DNA from: Berkiella sp964502705
GTDB lineage: Bacteria; Pseudomonadota; Gammaproteobacteria; Berkiellales; Berkiellaceae
DNA length: 64,000 nt
Assembly (NCBI GenBank): GCA_964502705.1
Contig: CAZCXZ010000002.1
Span: 1 to 64,000 of the forward strand
Reading direction: 5' to 3'
Below are positions 28,036-36,681 of this stretch, piece by piece. Every line of letters begins with the position of its first letter. Position 1 is the first letter of the stretch. The notes beneath the pieces were generated by a model. The model was not told where the DNA came from. It was given only the letters and a program-made list of their open reading frames with translations, and ran no database searches. The translations under genes and the position numbers were made by a program.

Positions 28036-28695
28036 ATGCGAAGACGACATTTTTTAGTATTAATCCTTGCCTCTTTTATTTGCCTAGTAAGTGCTTTGGA
28101 GTTCAGCCAAAGTTATCTAGATCAAATTGGTAAGCAATATGGTGAGTACGCTAAACGTCGAGTTATCTCTTGGCAAAACATTCTCAAAAACGACAAAAAT
28201 GAACCTGAACTTAAAAAGTTAGAAGTAGTTAATCAATTTTTTAACCTTTTAGAATATCGCTCTGATATCCATCAATGGGGAAGAGAAGATTACTGGGCAA
28301 CCCCGTTAGAATTTTTAGTGGCAGGCGGGGGTGATTGTGAAGATTATACCGTGGCTAAGTACTTCACATTGATAGAATTGGGCGTACCAGACGACAAGTT
28401 ACTCATAACCTATGTTAAACATTTACAGCTGAATGTAGCGCATATGGTTCTTTCGTATTATCCAACACCTGAAAGCACGCCCTTAATTTTGGATAATTAC
28501 AACAAAGAGATTTTACCTGCAGATAAAAGAATGGATCTGCAGCCCATTTATGGTTTTAACGGTAAAGGGTTATGGGCCGCAAAACAGCGGGGCTTAGGGA
28601 ACAAACTCGGCAAAGCAAGTGATTTGAAAAGATGGTCTGATCTAGAAGGCCGAATGAAAGATGGCACAATTGGCAAATTTAATCGAATTGAATAA
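28036..28695 (+). CDS. lapG: LapG-type periplasmic cysteine protease (transglutaminase-like)
   Basis: This is a bacterial transglutaminase-like cysteine protease (BTLCP family). In Pseudomonas, LapG cuts the N-terminal retention module of the LapA adhesin to release it from the cell surface. The catalytic triad is visible as Cys101 (GGGDCEDYT), His136 (NVAHMVL) and Asp153 (LILDNY), with spacings close to those of P. fluorescens LapG. An N-terminal hydrophobic segment (residues 5-21) directs export. The 219-residue length is normal. lapD follows after 29 bases, the usual partnership. Calcium dependence is known for the family; the acidic residues next to Cys101 are kept. Confidence 0.94.
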   Translation: MRRRHFLVLILASFICLVSALEFSQSYLDQIGKQYGEYAKRRVISWQNILKNDKNEPELKKLEVVNQFFNLLEYRSDIHQWGREDYWATPLEFLVAGGGDCEDYTVAKYFTLIELGVPDDKLLITYVKHLQLNVAHMVLSYYPTPESTPLILDNYNKEILPADKRMDLQPIYGFNGKGLWAAKQRGLGNKLGKASDLKRWSDLEGRMKDGTIGKFNRIE

Positions 28696-28724
28696 TGCGC
28701 ATTGGCAAAGACTAGGAGAATAAA

Positions 28725-30668
28725 ATGACCTTAACTAAGCAATTATTATTATCAGGGATGATAGTTTTACTCTGCTTATTTGCTGGCATGATTACATATG
28801 TCGTCAGAAACACGCAGACTTTTCTCGATCAGCAACTTGCCTCACATGCGCAAGATACCGCAACCGCTTTAGGCATGAGCTTAACGCTGACAATGAAAAA
28901 TAACGATGTGATCACGGCCAATCGAATTGTTGATGCCGTTTTTGATCGCGGTTATTACCGGACTATCGAAATTTTAAATTCGAATGGTACGCCAATTGTA
29001 GAACGCCACCTTGATGTGAAAGTTGCGGATGTTCCCGAATTCTTTATTGATGCTTTACCCATCAACACGCAGAGCAAAGAAGCAGTCATTATGGATGGCT
29101 GGAAAAAAGTTGGGAAAGTGATTATTGAAAGTAACCCCGGCTTTGCATATCAACAAATTTGGCTCACCTTTATAGAATCGGTTAAATGGCTTCTGATGAC
29201 AGGTGTGATTGCCGTGTTACTGGGTGGCGGATTGTTATACATTATTCTGCGTCCATTACGTTCGATTACCAAACAAGCTGCAGCGATTTGTAATCAACAG
29301 TTTACCATTCAAGAATCTCTGCCTTGGACGTTAGATTTGCGACAAGTGGTTTTGGCAATGAATCGCATGTCTAGTCGTTTGAAGAGTTTATTTGAAGAAC
29401 AAGCGCAAGTTTCAGAAAGGCTCCGAGAGCAAGCTTATGTTGATCCTGTGACGCATTTAGGCAATCGTCGCTATTTCGATATGCAATTTGAGCACATCTT
29501 AAATGATGAAGAGAAATCTGATACGGGTATTCTTTGCTTGATTGAATTAAAGCAATTCAAAGAGTACAACGATCAGTATGGTTACGAAGCCGGCGATACC
29601 TTGTTAAAAAACGTTGCACAAGTTGTTACTGAATCGATTGCACCATATGAGAATACAATCTCTGCAAATAAAGGGGCCAGCTTTTTCATCGTTTTACCAG
29701 GTAAATCGAAAGCGGTTGGCGAAGAGGTTGCTAACCTTATCTGTAAGCGGTTCAATGATTTTGAAACCAAAGGAATGAGTAAAACAAAATCGATTGCGAA
29801 TATTGGCGTCACCGAATTCACTTCCAAATCGAATCAAAAAGAGGTTCTCTCACGTGCCGATATGGCATTGCGTTCTGCGCAAACACAAGGTGCCAACAGT
29901 TGGTCAATGGCCGCGAATGATCAGCAAAATGTGCATGGCGCGCTTGAATGGGGTGCTATTTTTGATAAAGCCATCAATGAAAATAGTATTGTGTTGCATT
30001 TTCAAGAGGTACAAAACTGGCGTGACCCCAACCAGAAAATTTATGAAACCTTGCTGCGTTTACCTTTAGAGAATAATCAGCTGGTCTCTGCAGGGGTATT
30101 TATGCCAATGGCAGAGCGACTTAATCAAATCATGGCTTTAGATAAATTGGTCATAGACAATGTGATTAATAGAATTCAAATGAGTGATGCTAATCATGTT
30201 TTTTCAGTGAATCTTTCTGCCAGTGCCTTTGATGATGAGTCTTTTAAAAGATGGTTGTTAGATCGTTTGAAATCGTTAGGTAAAAAATCCAACCGCTTGA
30301 TCATTGAATTGCCTGAATATGGTGTCATAAACCGAATCGATACGATACGAAGCTTTTTCCTCAAAGTGGCAGAACTAGGCGCTAAGACGGCAATTGATCA
30401 TTATGGCAAAAACTTTAGCTCATTCTCTTATCTGTATAACTTGAAATGCCATTACCTTAAAATTGATGGTGGCTTTATCAGAGGCATACCGATGAGTGAT
30501 GAGAATCAATTTTTTGTTAGAAGCCTTATTGATATTGCCCATAGCCTCGATATTCTCGTGATAGCCGAGTCGGTGGAAACTGAGCAGGAATATCGGACTT
30601 TACAACAGCTAAAAGTGGATGGTGTGCAGGGTTACTACGTTGGCAAACCAACCTTGATTGATTTTTAG
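28725..30668 (+). CDS. lapD: LapD-type c-di-GMP receptor (HAMP, degenerate GGDEF and EAL)
   Basis: This is an inner-membrane inside-out signalling receptor. A membrane helix (about 7-27) precedes a LapD/MoxY-type periplasmic domain (28-150) carrying the DGWKKVG hairpin, whose Trp126 aligns with the LapG-binding Trp125 of P. fluorescens LapD. A second helix (about 153-175) and a HAMP region follow. The GGDEF site reads KGASF (316-320) and the EAL site reads ETL, so both enzymes should be inactive, as in LapD, leaving c-di-GMP binding by the EAL domain. When ligand-bound, LapD is expected to sequester LapG and keep the adhesin on the surface. AGGAG precedes the ATG. Confidence 0.94.
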   Translation: MTLTKQLLLSGMIVLLCLFAGMITYVVRNTQTFLDQQLASHAQDTATALGMSLTLTMKNNDVITANRIVDAVFDRGYYRTIEILNSNGTPIVERHLDVKVADVPEFFIDALPINTQSKEAVIMDGWKKVGKVIIESNPGFAYQQIWLTFIESVKWLLMTGVIAVLLGGGLLYIILRPLRSITKQAAAICNQQFTIQESLPWTLDLRQVVLAMNRMSSRLKSLFEEQAQVSERLREQAYVDPVTHLGNRRYFDMQFEHILNDEEKSDTGILCLIELKQFKEYNDQYGYEAGDTLLKNVAQVVTESIAPYENTISANKGASFFIVLPGKSKAVGEEVANLICKRFNDFETKGMSKTKSIANIGVTEFTSKSNQKEVLSRADMALRSAQTQGANSWSMAANDQQNVHGALEWGAIFDKAINENSIVLHFQEVQNWRDPNQKIYETLLRLPLENNQLVSAGVFMPMAERLNQIMALDKLVIDNVINRIQMSDANHVFSVNLSASAFDDESFKRWLLDRLKSLGKKSNRLIIELPEYGVINRIDTIRSFFLKVAELGAKTAIDHYGKNFSSFSYLYNLKCHYLKIDGGFIRGIPMSDENQFFVRSLIDIAHSLDILVIAESVETEQEYRTLQQLKVDGVQGYYVGKPTLIDF

Positions 30669-30738
30669 TTCTTGCAAGGTGCACGTGAATGCCTTAGGGT
30701 TGTTTCTTAATTGAGAAAAAGAATAAAAGATTAGGTAA

Positions 30739-32067
30739 ATGACTGGCAAAATGTCTCTACCAAACGGCCATCAGAATACGGCTTCATCGTCTTTTTTTAG
30801 CGTTAGCGTACTGCCATGGATTATTTGTGGGCTGGCAGCGGCTTTCTATTGCTATGAATATCTACTGCGGATCACGCCGGGACTCATGGTCCCTGAGCTG
30901 CAAAGAGCCTTTAGCGTTCATGGACAATATCTCGATGCCACCTTAATAGGGCATCTCAGCGCCTTCTATTATTACTCTTATACCCCTATGCAATTACCCG
31001 TCGGCTTATTTATGGATCGCTATGGTCCACGCCGCATTTTAACCTTGGCCGTGATCTGCTGTGCCTTGGGTACCGCTTTCTTTGGCATGACGCAATCTTG
31101 GTGGGTTGCCGCATTCGGGCGCTTCTGGATCGGTTTCGGATCGGCTTTCGCTTTTGTTGGTGTAATGAAACTTGCTTCAACCTGGTTGCCTGCTAATCGC
31201 TTTGCTTTAGTTTCAGGCCTCGCAACGACATTAGGTATGGTCGGCGCTATGATAGGTGGCGTGCTATTGACCGACCTCATACAAAGCATGGGGTGGCGTG
31301 AGACCATTATCTATTCAAGTTATGCTGGCTTTATTTTGGTGCCCGTTATTTGGTTTGTGGTTCGAGATGCACCGGCTCACCAGGTTGCTGAGCTAAAGAG
31401 AGCTTCGACTTCTGTCGATTACCGACAGCTTTGGCAAGAAATTAAGGCTTCTTTAAAGAACCCACAAATTTGGATCAATGGCGTTATTGGTGGTCTATTA
31501 ATGACCCCCACCATGGTATTCCCTGAATTATGGGGAAAGCTTTATTTGCAGACTGTTCATCACTTTGATGCTGGCGAAGCCTCACGCTCAGTGATGATGA
31601 TATTTTTAGGTTGGGCAGTCGGTGGGCCTTTGGCAGGTTTCTTGTCGGATTTCACTCGACGTAGAAAGATCCCGCTAGTGATTGGGGCTTTATTAACCAC
31701 GGTATTGTTGTTGACCTTCCTTTATTACCCAGGTCTAACACCTTTCATGGTCAAAGTGCTCATGTTCTTTATTGGTGTTGCATCCAGTGTGGAAGTGATT
31801 TGTTTTGCCATAGGGCGTGAAAACTGCCCATCCAGCATCGCAGGAACGGCGGTTGCGGTAACCAATTNNNNNNNNNNCGTAGCGAAAATTTTGGATATCA
31901 CCTGGGATGGCGTGCTGATTGATCAGGCGAAAGTTTACTCAGTTGGAAGCTACCAAACGTCAATGATGGTATTACCGATTGCAACGTTATTGGCCCTGTT
32001 ACTCTGCTTCTTCTTGAAAGAGACTTATTGCCGCCCAGTGGAAACCTTGGACAGCAATCCCAAGTAG
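30739..32067 (+). CDS. MFS transporter interrupted by an assembly gap
   Basis: This is a major-facilitator transporter with about 12 membrane helices. The MFS loop 2-3 motif appears as GLFMDRYGPRR and a related motif as GFLSDFTRRRK between the two halves. Ten Ns lie inside the gene, between AVAVTN and the last helices (VAKILDITWDG). The frame happens to stay open across the Ns, but in relatives I recall more residues between these two blocks, so the 10-N run is probably a placeholder of arbitrary size and the true protein longer. The substrate is unknown. Confidence 0.85.
   Translation: MTGKMSLPNGHQNTASSSFFSVSVLPWIICGLAAAFYCYEYLLRITPGLMVPELQRAFSVHGQYLDATLIGHLSAFYYYSYTPMQLPVGLFMDRYGPRRILTLAVICCALGTAFFGMTQSWWVAAFGRFWIGFGSAFAFVGVMKLASTWLPANRFALVSGLATTLGMVGAMIGGVLLTDLIQSMGWRETIIYSSYAGFILVPVIWFVVRDAPAHQVAELKRASTSVDYRQLWQEIKASLKNPQIWINGVIGGLLMTPTMVFPELWGKLYLQTVHHFDAGEASRSVMMIFLGWAVGGPLAGFLSDFTRRRKIPLVIGALLTTVLLLTFLYYPGLTPFMVKVLMFFIGVASSVEVICFAIGRENCPSSIAGTAVAVTNXXXXVAKILDITWDGVLIDQAKVYSVGSYQTSMMVLPIATLLALLLCFFLKETYCRPVETLDSNPK
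31868..31877. other. Assembly gap (10 Ns)
   Basis: Ten unresolved bases lie within the MFS transporter. The fixed round number suggests a scaffold join rather than ten ambiguous base calls. Confidence 0.98.
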
Positions 32068-32109
32068 GTTAATACTTAAGACAGGCTTGGGAAGCAAGGG
32101 CTTGATCAC

Positions 32110-32511
32110 ATGGAACGTTCCCTTCAAGGCGTGTTAGTTGCTACAGTACTGTCCAGTTTAATGGGCTGTGTAGCTATTGAACCGAGTCAACGTGCTCAAC
32201 GCGTGATCCCAGCTTACCCTGAAATGGTTGCTAAATGCTCATTTCTGGGAGGCGTAACTGGCTGTTCTAAAATGCTAGGCTTTCCACCACTAGGAGAGCA
32301 ATTAGCCCGCTTTCAGGCACTGGATGACGCTGCTAAATTAGGGGCAACGCATATTGTTTGGACAGACATTTACGGTGGCCTATCGCCAACCGCAACAGGT
32401 AGAGCTTACTACTGTGATCCAGACAAAGATCTACCCCGTACCTTTCATTACGTCGATCAATACTTGCGTATACACCGCTATCCCTATGATGGTGAAAAAG
32501 AAGGTTACTAA
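32110..32511 (+). CDS. DUF4156-type lipoprotein
   Basis: This is a small lipoprotein of 133 residues. The lipobox SSLMGC puts the lipidated Cys at residue 20. The mature part shows a pattern I associate with DUF4156 proteins: a KCSFLGGVTG block near the start, then LDDAAKLGATHIVWTD, and ATGRAYYC near the end. Four further Cys residues (two in CSFLGGVTGCS, others near the C-terminus) could form disulfides. The function of the family is unknown. It sits between the MFS gene and the second type I exporter, with a long palindrome overlapping its stop codon. Confidence 0.75.
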   Translation: MERSLQGVLVATVLSSLMGCVAIEPSQRAQRVIPAYPEMVAKCSFLGGVTGCSKMLGFPPLGEQLARFQALDDAAKLGATHIVWTDIYGGLSPTATGRAYYCDPDKDLPRTFHYVDQYLRIHRYPYDGEKEGY

Positions 32512-32532
32512 TTAAGTTAATTAACTTAATTA
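32509..32532. repeat. Perfect 24-base palindrome upstream of the C39 exporter operon
   Basis: TAATTAAGTTAA is followed directly by its exact reverse complement. It starts at the lipoprotein stop codon and lies about 60 bases before the predicted -10 box of the exporter operon. It is a candidate operator or, less likely, a weak transcript end, since no T-run follows. Confidence 0.7.
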
Positions 32533-32591
32533 AATGACATATATTTATTCATTTAACTCATTATTCTGTATCGCAATAATCAACAAATCGT

Positions 32592-32597
32592 TATAAT
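32592..32597 (+). promoter_or_regulatory. Candidate -10 box for the second type I exporter
   Basis: A perfect TATAAT lies 37 bases before the HlyD-type start. No good -35 is found at normal spacing, so activation by a bound regulator is possible. Confidence 0.45.
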
Positions 32598-32633
32598 AGC
32601 CTCCTTTATTGGTTGAGCGATTGAATAGCATTT

Positions 32634-33887
32634 ATGTCATCATCCCTTTTTCGCAAAGAAGCACTTGAACACCGCAAAGACAGATTATTTGGCGATGTCA
32701 TTTTATTGCAGCCATTGTCGATGACAGCTCTTGTTGGCGTTGTGGTTTTTGTTTGTTTAATGATACTTGCTATCCTGTTTTGGGGTAGCTATGCACGTAA
32801 AGAAACCGTGCAGGGTTATTTAGTCCCAGATAAGGGGATTGTAAAAACCTACGCGCCTCAAGTTGGCACGATCGCGAAAGTACACGTGCGAGAAGGTGAT
32901 GAAGTTAAAGAAGGCGATGCACTCATCACGATGATCTCCGAGCGCGGCATGCAAGGTGGTAGTGATATTGACACCTTATTATTAAAAGAACTCTCCGCAA
33001 CCGAAGCGCACCAATTAGAAAGAATCAAAGCGGAGAAGTCTTTACATACCTCAGAAATTTTCCGTTTAAATACGCAAATCGAAGGTTTACAAAAAGAATT
33101 AGGGCAAATTGAGCAAAGCTTACGTGCCCAAGAAGACAGACTGCAAATCATGCAAACGCGTGTTAATGGTGCTAAAAAACTATTAGATAGCAAAAACCTT
33201 TCTCAGAACGATTATCAAAAGATCTATGAAGAATCCTTAGTTCAAAAGCAACAATATCAAGAATTGCAAAGAGCCAAAAGCTCAAGACAAAATGCCTTGT
33301 CGCAAACGAAATCTGAATTAGAACAATTGCCGATTAAAACGGAATCGCGCGTCAACGAAATCCAGAACGCCATTTCTGAACTCAAGCAACGTCATGCTGA
33401 AGTTGCTGGGCGTCGTGCTTTAGAAATTCGCTCACCGGTAAGTGGCACGGTTACCGCACTTCAAGCAAGAGACGGTCAATGGCAAGCAACCAATACACCA
33501 TTATTAGCGGTTATGCCCAAAGATGCGCAATTACAAGTTGAGCTGTTTGTGCCATCGCGTGCCATCGGTTTCATCGCAAAAGATCAGCGTGTGAAAGTGC
33601 GTTTTGCCGCTTTCCCATACCAACGTTTTGGGATCTACGAAGGTAAAATTGCGATTATCTCAAAGCACGTTTTGCTGCCTTCTGAATTACCTACACCGTT
33701 AGTTGAGCTTAAAGAGCCCGTTTACCGCCTGACCGTCAATTTAGATCAACAGTATGTGAATGCTTACGGCAAAGCCTTTCCTTTGCAAGCAGGGATGTCC
33801 TTAGAAGCGGATATTATTTTAGAAAATCAAACCTTGTTCCAGTGGATATTGGATCCCTTAACTAGCTTGAAAGGAAGGATGTCATGA
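32634..33887 (+). CDS. HlyD/CvaA-type secretion adaptor
   Basis: This is the adaptor of the second type I exporter. A cytoplasmic N-terminus (1-30), one membrane helix (about 33-56), a lipoyl half with APQVGTIAKVHVREGDEVKEG, a coiled coil (about 115-260), the second lipoyl half (EIRSPVSGTVTALQ) and a C-terminal beta domain are visible. The overall sequence resembles the CvaA/colicin V adaptor group rather than LapC. The ABC gene starts within its stop codon (ATGA overlap), so the two subunits are translated together. No channel gene is adjacent, so it probably borrows a TolC protein from elsewhere. Confidence 0.9.
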   Translation: MSSSLFRKEALEHRKDRLFGDVILLQPLSMTALVGVVVFVCLMILAILFWGSYARKETVQGYLVPDKGIVKTYAPQVGTIAKVHVREGDEVKEGDALITMISERGMQGGSDIDTLLLKELSATEAHQLERIKAEKSLHTSEIFRLNTQIEGLQKELGQIEQSLRAQEDRLQIMQTRVNGAKKLLDSKNLSQNDYQKIYEESLVQKQQYQELQRAKSSRQNALSQTKSELEQLPIKTESRVNEIQNAISELKQRHAEVAGRRALEIRSPVSGTVTALQARDGQWQATNTPLLAVMPKDAQLQVELFVPSRAIGFIAKDQRVKVRFAAFPYQRFGIYEGKIAIISKHVLLPSELPTPLVELKEPVYRLTVNLDQQYVNAYGKAFPLQAGMSLEADIILENQTLFQWILDPLTSLKGRMS

Positions 33888-36031
33888 ACAATCCTTTATC
33901 GCTCCTAAATTTTTCAGGCAAGCGACGCTTGCCGGTAACCCTGCAAACCGAGATGGCCGAATGTGGTCTGGCGTGTTTAGCCATGGTTGCAAGCTATCAC
34001 GGTCATGAAATTGACCTCAATACCTTGCGACGGTTATATCCGATTTCCTTACGCGGCACGACGTTACATACGCTAATGCAAACGGCTGACAAAATGGACT
34101 TTGCTTGTCGTCCATTGCGTCTAGAATTAGATCAGCTCGATCAATTACGTACCCCTACGATATTACATTGGGATATGAATCACTTTGTGGTCCTTAAAAG
34201 TGTTAGTAAAAACCACATCGTCATTCACGACCCTGCCCAGGGAATGCGTAAAATTAATATTAATGAAGTATCCAAGCACTTTACGGGTGTGGCATTAGAA
34301 TTAATTCCGACACCTAAATTCACACCTAAAAATGAAGTGCGTAAAATCCCGTTTTATACGTTTTGGCAACGAACCGTTGGCCTAAAGCGGGCGATGCTGC
34401 AGGTTTTCTTGTTATCAGTCGGCTTACAGTTATTTTCTTTAATAAGCCCTCAGTACATGCAGTTGGTGGTCGACAATGTGTTGCTGAGCCATGACGTACA
34501 CTTTCTAAAAGTATTAGCCCTGGGTTTCTTGTTGCTCATGGTGATTGAAGTCGGTACCACCTCGCTACGCTCATTATTAGTGATGAGCTTTAGTAGCATG
34601 CTAAACATTCAGATGGCCACGAATCTATTCCGCCATTTGATCCGCTTACCGTTACCGTATTTTGAAAAACGCCATATCGGGGATATTGTTTCGCGCTTTG
34701 GTTCATTGGGCCAAATCGAAAAATTACTCACAACAGGCATTGTGCAGGCTATCGTCGATGGCATGATGGCAATTGCTACCGCTATCATGCTCTTTATATA
34801 TGCGCCCTTTTTAGCTTCCGTTGTAATGGTCGCATTGGTTATTTATGCCATGATCCGCTTTGCATGGTATCGCCCGTTAAAAGCCATTACCGAAGAAAGC
34901 ATTATTACCGGTGCCAAAGAAAATACCAATTTCATGGAAACCATCCGTGCTACACAGAGTATTAAGATTTTCGGTAAAGAAACACAGCGCCAAGTGTTAT
35001 GGCAAAATCGTTATGCCGATAAGCTGAATACCGCGATACGTTTAGGCAAAATGAAAATCGGCTTTAGCGCAATTAACTCCTTTTTGTTTGGTATTGAAGG
35101 GATTGTGGTCGTTTATATTGCTGCCAACCTGGTGCTTGGTGGTCAGCTTACCGTTGGTATGCTATTTGCGTTTATGTCTTATAAATCGCAGTTCACAGGT
35201 AAAGCCGTTGCCTTAATTGAAAACATGATCGAGTTGAAAATGCTCGGGCTGCATTTAGAGCGCTTAGGCGATATCGCGTTAGAAGAACAAGAAGTGTTAG
35301 ATAGTGGTTTATTAGAAGCACCAAAACTAAAAGGTGCGATTCGTTTGGAAAACATCAGCTTCCGCTATAGCGACAACGAACCCAATATTCTTAACAATAT
35401 TAACTTAACCATTAACGAGGGCGAGTCGGTCGCGATTGTAGGCCCTTCAGGCTGTGGTAAAACCACCTTGATGAAGATCATGATGGGGTTATTTAAGCCA
35501 TCTGAAGGTTCGGTTTATATTGATGACATGGAACTTGGCAAAATTGGGATCGGCAATTTCCGCGAGCAAGTGGGTGCGGTTATGCAAAATGACCAGCTAC
35601 TATCTGGCTCAATCAGTGAAAATATTAGCTTCTTTGATCCCCAGATTGACCATGCCCGTGTTGAGCACTGTGCCAAATTAGCGGTTGTGGCACATGATAT
35701 TGCTGCAATGCCAATGACATATAACACGCTCATCGGTGATATGGGTATGACATTATCTGGTGGCCAAAAGCAGCGCGTGGTGTTGGCAAGAGCGCTTTAT
35801 AAAGAACCCAAAATCCTTTTCCTAGACGAAGCAACCAGTCATTTAGATGTGGCATTAGAGCAAGCGGTTAACCATGCTGTGAAGCAATTGAATGTGACAC
35901 GTGTGATCATTGCGCATCGTCCTGAGACCATACGCTCAGCTGACCGTATATTTGTCTTCACGCCACAAGGGTTAATTGAACAACCGAAAGTTGCTATGCC
36001 AGATCCGGTTGCTCCAGTAGAGCCAGCTTAA
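33884..36031 (+). CDS. Peptidase-containing ABC exporter (C39 type, CvaB-like)
   Basis: This is a bacteriocin-type exporter that cleaves the leader of its substrate and pumps it out. The N-terminal C39 peptidase keeps its triad: Cys27 (AECGLACLAM), His100 (DMNHFVVL) and Asp116 (IHDPAQG). A membrane domain (about 160-440) follows, then an ATPase domain with Walker A GPSGCGKT (520-527), signature LSGGQKQR (624-631) and Walker B ILFLDEA. Such enzymes cut after a double Gly in the leader. I find no small double-Gly leader gene beside it. It contrasts with the first exporter in the window, whose peptidase-like domain is dead. Confidence 0.93.
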   Translation: MNNPLSLLNFSGKRRLPVTLQTEMAECGLACLAMVASYHGHEIDLNTLRRLYPISLRGTTLHTLMQTADKMDFACRPLRLELDQLDQLRTPTILHWDMNHFVVLKSVSKNHIVIHDPAQGMRKININEVSKHFTGVALELIPTPKFTPKNEVRKIPFYTFWQRTVGLKRAMLQVFLLSVGLQLFSLISPQYMQLVVDNVLLSHDVHFLKVLALGFLLLMVIEVGTTSLRSLLVMSFSSMLNIQMATNLFRHLIRLPLPYFEKRHIGDIVSRFGSLGQIEKLLTTGIVQAIVDGMMAIATAIMLFIYAPFLASVVMVALVIYAMIRFAWYRPLKAITEESIITGAKENTNFMETIRATQSIKIFGKETQRQVLWQNRYADKLNTAIRLGKMKIGFSAINSFLFGIEGIVVVYIAANLVLGGQLTVGMLFAFMSYKSQFTGKAVALIENMIELKMLGLHLERLGDIALEEQEVLDSGLLEAPKLKGAIRLENISFRYSDNEPNILNNINLTINEGESVAIVGPSGCGKTTLMKIMMGLFKPSEGSVYIDDMELGKIGIGNFREQVGAVMQNDQLLSGSISENISFFDPQIDHARVEHCAKLAVVAHDIAAMPMTYNTLIGDMGMTLSGGQKQRVVLARALYKEPKILFLDEATSHLDVALEQAVNHAVKQLNVTRVIIAHRPETIRSADRIFVFTPQGLIEQPKVAMPDPVAPVEPA

Positions 36032-36045
36032 GTAATTTAGTACCG

Positions 36046-36070
36046 TTTAAGCCGGTTTCCCCGGCTTAAA
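36046..36070. terminator. Hairpin between convergent genes, possible bidirectional terminator
   Basis: A perfect 10-base stem TTTAAGCCGG/CCGGCTTAAA with a 5-base loop lies after the exporter stop and covers the stop of the convergent gene. Neither side has a T-run, so termination strength is uncertain. Confidence 0.5.
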
Positions 36071-36617
36071 GTGGTCGATGAGTACTGTAGGATAACTGTG
36101 TTGCTTCAGGTAGATTATTCTTAAGATGACATTCTGACAATGCGATGGATAAGTCATAAGCAAAAGTCAAACTTGAAGACGACGTAGGGTTTGTATTGAG
36201 TAAATTTTTCAAGGTTGTGAGACTGTGTATTCTCGAGGCATCACACTCCTTTGGATTAATGTTACCTTTGCCCATAATCATCAGGCGTGGATGAATATTT
36301 AAAGCATCGGTAAGTGAAGCCATGGTGCTGCCATGAGCAACAATAGTTGCCTCTGGAAATTGCTCGAGCAATCCTTGAAGCAGTATTTTATTCGCAAGCG
36401 GATCAGCAGGTTTGCCATAATTGGATTCAACAATGATCACATCGGTTTTATCAGGCAAATCGTAAGAAAATACTTCTCTCGCGTTGGTTTCAAAGCATCG
36501 GCCTTTTTCAGGTATTGGCAACAAGGTCAGATTCAGATTGGGCACATGTTTGTTAAAATATGCCGATAAAAAGTTTGCATCACTTGAAGAGTGGACGATT
36601 ATCAGCATTTTAGACAT
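36066..36617 (-). CDS. Hypothetical protein, 183 residues
   Basis: I do not recognise this protein. It starts with a hydrophobic strand (MSKMLIIVHSSSD) and has a second strand DVIIVESNYGKPADP, which together suggest a small alpha/beta Rossmann-like or flavodoxin-like fold, but no nucleotide-binding motif is convincing. A third segment ATIVAHGSTMASLTDAL is followed by LMIMGKG. The last 50 residues are Ser/Asn/Leu-rich. There is no signal peptide. GGAAG lies upstream of the ATG. It is the last gene of a minus-strand run, convergent with the C39 exporter. Confidence 0.65.
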   Translation of the reverse strand: MSKMLIIVHSSSDANFLSAYFNKHVPNLNLTLLPIPEKGRCFETNAREVFSYDLPDKTDVIIVESNYGKPADPLANKILLQGLLEQFPEATIVAHGSTMASLTDALNIHPRLMIMGKGNINPKECDASRIHSLTTLKNLLNTNPTSSSSLTFAYDLSIALSECHLKNNLPEATQLSYSTHRPL

Positions 36618-36681
36618 GGCTTGCTTCCAAAAGCCGGAAATACTAAATCAAATTCCTGACATAAACAAGTGAACCTACTTA

